This document shows positions 6,812-14,344 of a stretch of 64,000 nucleotides of DNA, piece by piece. Source of the stretch: DASUPK01 sp963695805 (GTDB taxonomy: Bacteria; Actinomycetota; Thermoleophilia; Solirubrobacterales; 70-9); NCBI GenBank assembly GCA_963695805.1, contig CAVOHV010000008.1, positions 1-64,000 on the forward strand, given 5' to 3'. The position numbers and the translations under genes were made by a program. The notes below the pieces were generated by a model. That model was not told the DNA's origin, made no database searches, and saw only the letters and a program-made list of their open reading frames with translations. Numbering within the stretch: position 1 is the stretch's first letter; each line of letters begins with the position of its first letter.

Positions 6812-8692
6812 CTAGTGACCGGGGCCGCCCGGATTGGCGGGCAGACGGCGGCGGTAGAGCACCCAGCCGCCCCAGACAGCGGCGCCGGCGAGCACGGCTG
6901 CGGCAACGGCTATTACCCAGCCGGGAATGCCTCCCCCGCCTCCGTCGTCAGTGCTCGAGGAGGCAGGAGCCAGGGGCACGGACGACGGCGAGGGCTGCGC
7001 GGCGGGCTGGGTTCCGTCGCTCGCGGCGACCTCCTTCTTCGGGTCCGGCTTCGACGCCCGGGCACCGGATCGGTTCTTGGCTGGAGCCGCGGCAGCGGCG
7101 GACGGTACGGGAGCCTTCGACCCCGTCAGCCTGGGCACGGCCCCGAGGGGGAAGGCAGCGCCGTGGGCTGCGAGCAGAGCCTGCCCGGTGACCCAGACCG
7201 GAGTCTGGTCGCTCGATGCGGAGTACCGGTAGTGGCCGTCGCGGGCCTGCACGGAGGCGAGGTAGTCGAGCGGGGAGCGGCCGCCCTCGCGCACCGACGA
7301 CGGTGAGACGCCCGCTGCGACCAGGCCCTGAACCGCGTACGCCGTGGACTGGGCGTTGATCACGCCGCCGCTCAGCGGGAAGCCGCCGCCGGGCCGCTGG
7401 ACACTGCGGAGATACGAGGCGCCCTTCCTGATCCCGGTGCTGCTTCCGGATGCGGCCAGGGCCTGCAGCACCGCGCCGGTGGTGTCGGCGTCGCTCGCCG
7501 CTGCGGCCGCGAAGCCCCAGCCGCCGTCGGAGTTCTGGTGATCGCGCAGCCAGCCGGCCGACCGCCCGATGCCGCTCGTCGCTCCGGCAGCTCGCAGGGC
7601 GAGGATCCCGAACGCCGTCTGGTTCACCTGTCCTCGCCAGGAGCCGTCCTTGCCGCGCCTCGCGAGCAGGCGGCTGACCAGGTCACGGCCCTGGAAATGC
7701 CTCGGGTTGAGTCCCGCGCCGCGCAGGACGAGGATCGTGCGCTCGAGGTCACCGGTCGTGGTGATCTCGCCGACGTTCCCGGCCAGGTAGGAGATTGGCG
7801 TGGCGTCGCCCTGATCGAGGTCGAGCGGGTTGATCCCCGCGGACTCGAGACCGAGCACGGCCCAACCGGTCATCGCGGGGCTGGACTCCTCTCCTGCGGC
7901 GAAGCCGAAGCCTCCGTCGTCGTTCTGTGCCGCGCGCAGCCAGGCGGCGCCCGCGCCGGGCCCGCCACCCGCGGCGTCCGCCCTTTCGCCCGGGACTCCG
8001 GAGCTCACGATGAGCAGAACCGCGATCATGCACGCCGCGCCCGCCGCGGCACCGCTCGTGGTCGCCCTGGCGACACGTCCGCGCCCCTTCCAGGCGAACT
8101 CGAACCGGCGCCGGTAACGCAGCAGCATCCGGACCATCGCCGGGCCGGCGACCAGCGCCAGGGCGGCATTGCCGGCCGCGTGCGCGATGTTGAACGGCAC
8201 TCCCCTGGCGGAGATCGCCAGAAAGCGGTCTAGTGACTGCTCGCCGCCGTAGGTGACCATCAGCGAGAAGTCGAGGAGCGCGCCGTAGGCGAAGCCCGCG
8301 AACGCGCACACGGCAGCGAGGCCGAAACGGCCGACGTGCCGGCCGGTCACCGTCGCGAGCCAGGCACCGATCAGCCCGGTCATGCCCCAGCCGGCCATCT
8401 GCCACGGGGTCCACGGTCCCTGGCCGAGCCAGAAGTTCGAGACCAGTCCCGAGAGGGCTCCGACCGCGAAACCCGGCGCCCCACCGAGCGCGAAGCCCGC
8501 GACCAGCGTGATGTCCGTGGTCGGCACCACGTTCGGGATCGGCGAGAAGGCGACGCGGCCGGCGACGGAGATCGCCGCCAGCGCAGCGACCAGGGCCACG
8601 ATCTGCGAGGGCGGGCGCGAGCGCTCGTACCAGGCAAAGCCCCCGAGCAGGGTGGCCCCGAGGACCGCCAGGGCTACGAGCTCCCAGGTCAC
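6812..8692 (-). CDS. ECF transporter S-component fused to an extracellular alpha/alpha-toroid domain
   Basis: At 626 residues, positions 1-200 form about six membrane segments with an ECF S-component pattern (IPNVVPTTDITLVAGFALGG; GLVSNFWLGQGPWTPWQMAG). A further hydrophobic segment (about 213-235) leads into about 270 residues of repeats with the squalene-cyclase/prenyltransferase-like motif: NDDGGFGF, RGKDGSW, NSDGGWGF, RPGGGFPL, ARDGHYRY. The same alpha/alpha-barrel fold forms the N-terminal half of transcobalamin and intrinsic factor. A Pro/Ala/Ser-rich linker and a C-terminal membrane anchor (GWVIAVAAAVLAGAAVWGG) then RR-type stop-transfer follow. I infer substrate recognition for a B12 importer with a tethered capture domain. 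It overlaps the ATPase gene by 4 bp. Confidence 0.85.
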   Translation of the reverse strand: MTWELVALAVLGATLLGGFAWYERSRPPSQIVALVAALAAISVAGRVAFSPIPNVVPTTDITLVAGFALGGAPGFAVGALSGLVSNFWLGQGPWTPWQMAGWGMTGLIGAWLATVTGRHVGRFGLAAVCAFAGFAYGALLDFSLMVTYGGEQSLDRFLAISARGVPFNIAHAAGNAALALVAGPAMVRMLLRYRRRFEFAWKGRGRVARATTSGAAAGAACMIAVLLIVSSGVPGERADAAGGGPGAGAAWLRAAQNDDGGFGFAAGEESSPAMTGWAVLGLESAGINPLDLDQGDATPISYLAGNVGEITTTGDLERTILVLRGAGLNPRHFQGRDLVSRLLARRGKDGSWRGQVNQTAFGILALRAAGATSGIGRSAGWLRDHQNSDGGWGFAAAAASDADTTGAVLQALAASGSSTGIRKGASYLRSVQRPGGGFPLSGGVINAQSTAYAVQGLVAAGVSPSSVREGGRSPLDYLASVQARDGHYRYSASSDQTPVWVTGQALLAAHGAAFPLGAVPRLTGSKAPVPSAAAAAPAKNRSGARASKPDPKKEVAASDGTQPAAQPSPSSVPLAPASSSTDDGGGGGIPGWVIAVAAAVLAGAAVWGGWVLYRRRLPANPGGPGH

Positions 8693-10332
8693 CGAGCCCG
8701 CTCCTCCGTTCGGGTGGTCCGGCCCGCCTCGCGAAGAACGCCGGCTCCGTGCTCCACCGTGATCGCAGCACCGTCGAGGATGCGTGCCACCTCAGTCGAG
8801 AAGTACCAGCCCCCGGAGAGCATCTCCTCGGCGGATCCGTCAGCGACGACGTCGCCGCGACCAAGGAGCACCACCCGGTCGGCGAAGGTCGCGGCGAACT
8901 GGACGTCGTGGGTCGCGATGACCACGGCGGCGCCCCGGTCCGCCAGACCACGAGTCAATTCCGCGAGCTCGGCCTTGCGAGCCCGGTCCATGCCCCGGGT
9001 CGGCTCATCCAGAAGCAGCGCGCCGGGCAGCTCATCCTCCTCAGGGCCCCGGCCCGCGAGGGCGATGGCCAGCGCGAGGCGCTGGCGCTCGCCTCCAGAA
9101 AGGTCGCGGGGATCGGCGTCCACCAGGCCCTCGAGCCCGAAGCGCCGCAGCGAAGCGTCTCCCGCATCGCCCCGGACCTCATCGCCGACCCTCTCGTGAA
9201 CGAAGAGGTCGCCTGGCCGCTGTGGCAACAGCGCGACGTCGCGCGGCGCGTCGACACGCCCCCGCTGCGGATCGACGAGGCCGGCGGCGGCCCGCAGCAG
9301 CGTGCTCTTGCCGGCGCCGTTCCGGCCCATCAGGGCCACGCGCTCGCCGGGTTGAATCCGGAAGTCCACGCCGCGCACCGCCTCGGTCCGCTCCTCCCCC
9401 ACGCCGAGCTCGACCCACAGGTCACGGAAGGCAAGCGCAATCCCGCCCCCCCTCCGGTGAACGTCCCGGAGTGCTCGCTCAGAGGGGGGTTGCGGGACGT
9501 TCGGCATGAGGTTTGCGCCTTGGAGCGCCCGGCGCGCCTCGCGGACGCTCGCCGGCGCCGGCAGGCCGGCCTCGCGCAGCAGCCTGGCGCCGGGGGTGGC
9601 GAGCACGGGGTCGGCGTCCAGGGCCCATTCGAGGAACTCTCCGGGGGCGCCGTCGAACGTGATGGATCCGGCGCCGAGAGCGATCACCCTGTCCGCCGCC
9701 GGCAGGCAGCGCTCGAGCCGGTGCTCCCCGAGCAGCACGGCCACCCCCCACTCCTCGTTCAGCCGGCGGAGCAGCGAGATCAGCTCATCGCCCGCCACGG
9801 GGTCGAGCTGCGAGGTGGGCTCGTCGAGCAGAACCAGGCGCGGGCGGGTCGCGAGCGCTGCCGCGAGTGCGACGCGCTGCAGCTCCCCGCCCGAGAGGGT
9901 GTCCGTGGTTCGCTCCAGCAGGGGGTCGATCGCCAACGCCAGGGACACCTCTTCGACGGCACGGGACCTCGCGGCCGGCGGGACGCCCCGGAGCTCGAGA
10001 GGCAGCTCGATCTCGGCGCGCACCGTGGTGCTGACCACCTGCGTCTCCGGCTCCTGGGCCACCAGTCCGACGACTTCGGCGAGCTCCGCCGGGCCGTACG
10101 AGCTCGCGTCCATCCCGGCGACCTCGAGCTCACCCTCGACCCGCCCGCCGTGGAAGTGCGGGACGAGGCCACAGGCGGCGCGTAACAGCGTCGACTTGCC
10201 GGACCCCGAGCGTCCCGCCATCACCAGGAACTCGCCGGTTTCCACCCGCAGATCGACCGCGCTCAGCGCGTCGGTTGACGCCTCCGGGTAGCGATAGGTA
10301 AGGCCGCTCGCACGCAGAGCCGGGTCAGCCAC
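8689..10332 (-). CDS. Fused double ABC ATPase of an ECF importer (EcfA-EcfA)
   Basis: This 547-residue protein consists of two complete ABC ATPase domains in tandem, supplying both energising subunits of an ECF transporter in one chain. The first half carries Walker A AGRSGSGKSTLLRA, signature LSGGELQRVALAAAL and Walker B LVLLDEPTSQLD. The second carries GRNGAGKSTLLRA, LSGGERQRLALAIAL and ALLLDEPTRGMD. Both halves keep all catalytic motifs. The GTG at 10332 gives the family N-terminus (ALRASGLTYRYPEA) and overlaps the EcfT stop by 8 bp; upstream starts would only extend into EcfT. The stop overlaps the S-component start (ATGA/GTGA type). Confidence 0.93.
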   Translation of the reverse strand: MADPALRASGLTYRYPEASTDALSAVDLRVETGEFLVMAGRSGSGKSTLLRAACGLVPHFHGGRVEGELEVAGMDASSYGPAELAEVVGLVAQEPETQVVSTTVRAEIELPLELRGVPPAARSRAVEEVSLALAIDPLLERTTDTLSGGELQRVALAAALATRPRLVLLDEPTSQLDPVAGDELISLLRRLNEEWGVAVLLGEHRLERCLPAADRVIALGAGSITFDGAPGEFLEWALDADPVLATPGARLLREAGLPAPASVREARRALQGANLMPNVPQPPSERALRDVHRRGGGIALAFRDLWVELGVGEERTEAVRGVDFRIQPGERVALMGRNGAGKSTLLRAAAGLVDPQRGRVDAPRDVALLPQRPGDLFVHERVGDEVRGDAGDASLRRFGLEGLVDADPRDLSGGERQRLALAIALAGRGPEEDELPGALLLDEPTRGMDRARKAELAELTRGLADRGAAVVIATHDVQFAATFADRVVLLGRGDVVADGSAEEMLSGGWYFSTEVARILDGAAITVEHGAGVLREAGRTTRTEERAR

Positions 10333-11206
10333 GCGCCTGCCACCTCCGCAGAGCAAAAGGGATCGGCGCGAGCGCGAGGAGCGTCACGCAGAGGGCGAGC
10401 GTGAGGGCGTCAGTGTCCATGGCGATCCGCGGGTAGGTCTCGATGCCCCCCGCACCGGCGATGCGCGCCACCACCCCGGCGAGCACGATCGCGGCGCCGG
10501 TCAGGATCAGCGGCGCGTCGTCACGGGAGGGCTCGCGGCGGGCTTGCGGCCGCACCGGCAGCGAGTGGCCTCGCAGCTCGAGTGTGGCCGCCACGTCGAC
10601 GGCGCGATCCATTGAGCCCTCGACCAAGCGCCGGGCCAGGGCCGCGCGCCCGACTGGCTCGGCGGCCGGCCCCCGCAGCGCCGCCGCCTCTTTCAGCCGC
10701 GCGCCGTCGGCGGCGGCGAGCGGGACCATGCGAGTGACGAGCCCCGCCGTCATCGCGGACCGTCTGGCAACGGGGCGAAGCGCGCGGAGAACGCGGTCGG
10801 GGTCGACGCAGGCGGAATAGACCGCGAAGACCAGAACGACGGCGACCACCCTCAGGCCGATGACAGCGCCGGCCGCCAGGGACTCGAGCGTGATGTCGGT
10901 GTTACCGAGCACCGGCATCTCCCAGCCCCGGACCAGGACCGTGTCACCCCGGTGGCTGACGAGAACATTGATGAGGACCATGAAGAGGAGCAGCGGCAGC
11001 GCCAACCGGAGCGAGGCGCGGACGGCGCGACCCGCCCCAGCCGCATAACCGGCCAGCACGGTGGAGGCGGCCGCTGCCAGAAGGACCAGCGGACTCGAGT
11101 AGACGAAGCCGACGAGCGCCAGCGCGCCCAGGTAGGCGATCGCGGCGCCAGGCGAGGCGCGGTGAAGCGGGCTGCCGCCGGGTGTGTAGGCGAGGGCGGG
11201 CTTCAT
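10325..11206 (-). CDS. EcfT transmembrane energy-coupling component
   Basis: From the ATG at 11206 (KPALAYTPGGSPLHRASPGA, a typical EcfT start) this is 293 residues with about six membrane segments. It carries two coupling-helix motifs of the Ala-Arg-Gly type, seen here as EAAALRGPA and TLELRGHSL, which contact the ATPases. In the sequence as given the frame is open upstream into the DUF4430 lipoprotein, giving an apparent 602-residue fusion. However, the alternative frame stops with a TGA that overlaps this ATG exactly as in other operon junctions here, so I treat EcfT as a separate gene. Neighbours (ATPases, S-component) make the ECF assignment firm. Confidence 0.88.
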   Translation of the reverse strand: MKPALAYTPGGSPLHRASPGAAIAYLGALALVGFVYSSPLVLLAAAASTVLAGYAAGAGRAVRASLRLALPLLLFMVLINVLVSHRGDTVLVRGWEMPVLGNTDITLESLAAGAVIGLRVVAVVLVFAVYSACVDPDRVLRALRPVARRSAMTAGLVTRMVPLAAADGARLKEAAALRGPAAEPVGRAALARRLVEGSMDRAVDVAATLELRGHSLPVRPQARREPSRDDAPLILTGAAIVLAGVVARIAGAGGIETYPRIAMDTDALTLALCVTLLALAPIPFALRRWQARG

Positions 11207-12133
11207 GGGACCGGCACCCCGACATAAAGGGTTGCGCTGACGCGCACCCTCGCATCTGGCTCCTGGCTGGGTCGCGAGCGCGTAGTGATTCCGCAATGCA
11301 TCGCCGAGCAGCCCGGCTGCGGCCGCGACGCCCTTTGCATCGGTGCCGGTGACGACCCAGGTCGGGGGGCCGTCCCCCGGCCGCAAAGCTGCGACCAGCC
11401 CGCCGCCCTTGCCAATGCTTCCGGCGGGCTGACCGTGCTGGTTTAGCACCTCCAGCAGGGGTTTCCTGGTCCCGACGAACCGGGCGAAGACTCCGCTCCG
11501 GTCGGGTCCATCGGCCAGCAGCGCGGCGCTTTGATTCGTGCGGACGACATTCCAGGTTCCGACCAGGACCACGATCGCATCCGCGATCGGACCCGACGTC
11601 TTGACGCCGAGCGGTGACAGACGCTGGTTGGCGGCTTCGCAGATCGGCGCCGCGGCCCGGCAATCGAGGATCGCCGGCCAGCGGTGCCCCTGGAATCCGT
11701 GCAAGAACGGCTCCGGCCAGGAGCCGACGACCGTCGGGACGCGCATCGCGGCGGTCCAGTCGTGGTAGTCCCACCAGATGCGGTCGCCGCCCGATGGGTC
11801 GTACTCGGCGGACCCGATCGGCGACTCGACTCCGTTCACATAGAAGAACCAGTCGCTGCGGCGCCCGCCGCTCTGGCCACCCGCGAGACCGTCGATCGAC
11901 TGGATGAATCCTCCCCCGTAACGGGTCGTGATGTCCGCGTTGCGGTCGAGAACGCGAAGCACCGTGTCGGACTCTCGGATCGAGTCGCTCTTCTGGAGCA
12001 TGACCTTGGAGCCGTAGTCGCGCGTCACGGTGAGCTCGACGGCGCCCTCGTCCTTCCCGTGCCCGAGCCCACAGCCGGCGACCGCCGCGGCGCTGAGCGC
12101 GAGGGCGGCCGCCAGGATGCGGGCGGGGATCAC
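11203..12133 (-). CDS. DUF4430-domain lipoprotein of the B12 locus (probable frameshift near 11270)
   Basis: It starts at a GTG overlapping the preceding stop (GTGA). The signal peptide ends in lipobox AVAGC (Cys about 21), so the protein should be anchored outside the cell membrane. Residues about 30-130 form a DUF4430-type domain (GGFIQSIDGLAGG, RSDWFFYVNGVES, DRIWWDYHDW), the fold of the beta domain of transcobalamin/intrinsic factor. A second domain of unknown type follows (about 135-290). Near 11269-11271 a three-base C run on the coding strand seems to carry one base too many. Without it the protein would end naturally in strands ARVRVSATLYVGVPVP with a TGA at 11203 overlapping the EcfT ATG. 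Confidence 0.75.
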
Positions 12134-13167
12134 TTCTTGCGCTTCCCCTTGTGCTTGCCGTGCTTGCCCTTCTTGGCGGAGCGGCTGCGGTGCTCGCAGT
12201 TCTTCCCCGCCTTGTCGCCCTTGCCCAGCTTGATGCTGTCGTCACCGCCGCCGCAGTTGACGCGGTCCTTGCCGCCGCCGCGCACGTCGATCCGGTCGTC
12301 GCCAGCCAGGGCACGAACCCCGTCGGGCTCGCCACGCGGCTTGATCCGATCGGCCCCGGCAGTGCCGGTGATCTGATCGGGGGCATCGGAGCCGACGATC
12401 AACCGCCCACGCGCCGCCTGGCAATCGGCGGACTGGGTGAACGAGCAGATCGAACTGACGGCGCTCGGTATGTCCGACCCCCGGGTCGCCTGAATCTGCG
12501 CGGTGCCGGGACCGTTCATGGTCACCTGGGCATTGCCGGATGCATCGGTCGTGACCGGCGAGGCACCACCGGAGATCACCGCTCCGGCGGCCGCGGTCGC
12601 GGCGCCGTCGTCGCCATAGGCGAGCACCTGCACCGGAAACGGCGTCCCCACCGGCTGGCGAACCGGAGCGTTCAGCAACAGCTCAGGCGGCGCTGGGAAA
12701 TTCGGCGACAGGTACCAGAGGACCTGGCCACCGGAGTGGATCTCGAACTGAGAGCCACCCACCTGCAGGCCGGCGTGGTTCACCTTCGTGTACCAGAAGG
12801 CCGAGCCCTGGGCGACCTGGCCGCCGATGGCGCAGACGCCGAGGCCGAAGCCCTGGGAGACGAATGTGTCCGTCAGCAGCAATGGATTCAGCTGACGGCG
12901 GCTCTTCGCAGCCTCGACGACGATGCCGAGGGCGTTCGCCCCCGGGACGGTCACCCCCTGCCCGGAGCCGCCGCTGCCGGGCCCGAAGCACTCGGCCTGT
13001 GGGCTGGTCGGCATAGTCGTCGTATCGCTGTACTGCGTGATGTCGTCGAGCTCACCGCCCGAACCCACCACTCGGAGATCGGCGCCGACGCTGGCGCTCG
13101 CACCGGCAGGGCCGAACGAGGCCAGCGCGATCAGCGACGCCAGCGCGAGCGAGACAGTGATTCTCAT
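12130..13167 (-). CDS. Secreted DUF4430-like protein with Ig-like and degenerate RTX-like repeats
   Basis: First gene after the cobalamin riboswitch; 345 residues from the ATG at 13167, which sits 8 bases after AAGGGG (the GTG at 13176 is too close to that site). A signal peptide ends near ASFGPAGASA. Residues about 40-160 resemble DUF4430 (ANALGIVVEAA, SAFWYTKVNHAGLQVGG, GGQVLWYLSP). About 165-235 looks Ig-like. The C-terminus has Asp/Gly repeats resembling hemolysin-type calcium-binding turns (GTAGADRI, GGGDDSIKLG), then a Lys-rich tail (KKGKHGKHKGKRKK). It is probably an exported B12-capture or surface-retained protein. Function is inferred from domain and riboswitch only. Confidence 0.75.
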   Translation of the reverse strand: MRITVSLALASLIALASFGPAGASASVGADLRVVGSGGELDDITQYSDTTTMPTSPQAECFGPGSGGSGQGVTVPGANALGIVVEAAKSRRQLNPLLLTDTFVSQGFGLGVCAIGGQVAQGSAFWYTKVNHAGLQVGGSQFEIHSGGQVLWYLSPNFPAPPELLLNAPVRQPVGTPFPVQVLAYGDDGAATAAAGAVISGGASPVTTDASGNAQVTMNGPGTAQIQATRGSDIPSAVSSICSFTQSADCQAARGRLIVGSDAPDQITGTAGADRIKPRGEPDGVRALAGDDRIDVRGGGKDRVNCGGGDDSIKLGKGDKAGKNCEHRSRSAKKGKHGKHKGKRKK

Positions 13168-13201
13168 CTGAGCCACCCCTTCCTCGAGGGCCGTGTTGGC
13201 G

Positions 13202-13352
13202 GGCCGGGGACAGGTCTCCTGGCTTCCGGGCTAACGACCGCCGCGCCTTCCCAGGGAGCCGGCGGCTCCCCAGTGGCGAGTGCGGGGTCTCATCCCGGTC
13301 ACAGTGGCGGGACCGCGCCGGCTTCTCACCGGACTTCCCTTGACCACCGGCC
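13202..13352 (-). promoter_or_regulatory. Cobalamin (AdoCbl-type) riboswitch
   Basis: Read on the minus strand, the segment contains GGGAAGTCCGGTGAGAAGCC, GTCCCGCCACTGTGAC, GCCACTGGGG, GGGAAGGCG and the B12 box AAGCCAGGAGACCTG, in the correct order. The closing P1 stem is GGCCGG (13347-13352) with CCGGCC (13202-13207). The leader ends about 35 bases before the ATG of the secreted DUF4430-like gene, so control probably acts on translation initiation or early elongation. It should repress the downstream operon when cobalamin is plentiful. Confidence 0.95.
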
Positions 13353-13401
13353 GTGTGAACGCCGCTGATCGTACATCGCCGGTGCGATGCGGATCGACGG
13401 C

Positions 13402-13433
13402 AAAAAGAGGGGCGGCCCGAAGGCCGCCCCTCT
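13402..13433 (-). terminator. Intrinsic terminator of the 13473-14186 gene
   Basis: A perfect 12-bp stem (13406-13417 with 13422-13433) closed by a CGAA tetraloop is followed, on the minus strand, by five T residues (13402-13406). It lies 40 bp past the stop of the secreted-protein gene and insulates the riboswitch operon from read-through. Confidence 0.92.
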
Positions 13434-13472
13434 CGCAACTTCAGCTCGAAGAGATCCCGATACTTTCTTGGG

Positions 13473-14186
13473 CTACTTCGTCTGCTTGCACTTCTGCGTC
13501 GACGAACCGCTCTGGGACGTGCCGTCGTTGAATGTCGTGGTCGCAGAAGTGGCCCACTTCTTCTTCTTGCAGCGGGCCATGATGTAGAACGTCTTCTTAC
13601 CCGACTTCTTCTTGTTGATCGTCGTCTCGAAATGCGTGATCGACGTACCGGTCGGGGGGATCGCAACGGTGAGCGTGTTCGCACCCGTGTTGAGCACGCC
13701 GGTCAGCGTGGTGCTGAAGGCGTAGGTCCCAGCGGCCGTGAACACGTCGGTGTGCAGCCCGATCGTCGGGCTCCCACCGCTGGGAACGCCGTTGTAGGCC
13801 GCCACCTTGCCGGTGAGGGCACCGCCATTGATCGTGGCGCTGCCGCTACCGACCCGGCTGGCGCCACAGGTGGCGTTCGCCGTGGCCTCCGGCACAGTCG
13901 CGATCGTGCTCAGGTTGCACCGGCCGATGTTCCCCGGTGTGAACTTGACGTCCTTGCTGAACGACACGATGGTCTGCGTGCCGTTGGGCGCGAATCCGCC
14001 GCTGTAGTTGGTGTCGACAGTTGTCTTCATCGACTTGACCGCGACGAAGGTCTTCTTCGGTGCCTTCGACGGGCTGATGATCGAACTCACGCTCAGGCTG
14101 GTCACCGTCGCCGAGGCGGTGCCGGCCAAAACCACACTCCCGATCACGCCCAGCATGGCGCCGATCAGATACTTGCGCTTACGCAT
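13473..14186 (-). CDS. Exported protein of unknown function, Cys- and Lys-containing beta-rich
   Basis: From the ATG at 14186, preceded by the strong ribosome site GGAAAAGGAG, this is 237 residues. The signal peptide is KRKYLIGAMLGVIGSVVLAG with a cut near ATASA. The mature part is rich in Thr/Ser/Gly and alternating strands, and ends with a cysteine pair in a Lys-rich setting (FYIMARCKKKKW and SSTQKCKQTK). I do not recognise a named domain; it is probably a secreted or wall-associated beta-sandwich protein. It is a monocistronic unit: own ribosome site upstream, own strong terminator downstream. Longer forms starting further upstream run through non-coding sequence and are unlikely. Confidence 0.75.
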   Translation of the reverse strand: MRKRKYLIGAMLGVIGSVVLAGTASATVTSLSVSSIISPSKAPKKTFVAVKSMKTTVDTNYSGGFAPNGTQTIVSFSKDVKFTPGNIGRCNLSTIATVPEATANATCGASRVGSGSATINGGALTGKVAAYNGVPSGGSPTIGLHTDVFTAAGTYAFSTTLTGVLNTGANTLTVAIPPTGTSITHFETTINKKKSGKKTFYIMARCKKKKWATSATTTFNDGTSQSGSSTQKCKQTK

Positions 14187-14344
14187 ACCACTCCTTTTCC
14201 GTTGGGCAAGTTCCCTGACGGCACCCCAAAAGTCCGGGCCGCCAGCCCTTGAATTTGCCTGCTTCGCTGAACCTAACACAGCGAAAACGGCCGAGTTGTG
14301 CCGTTCTTCCCTTAAATCCCAGTCGGGGAAAACTGGGTATCCGT

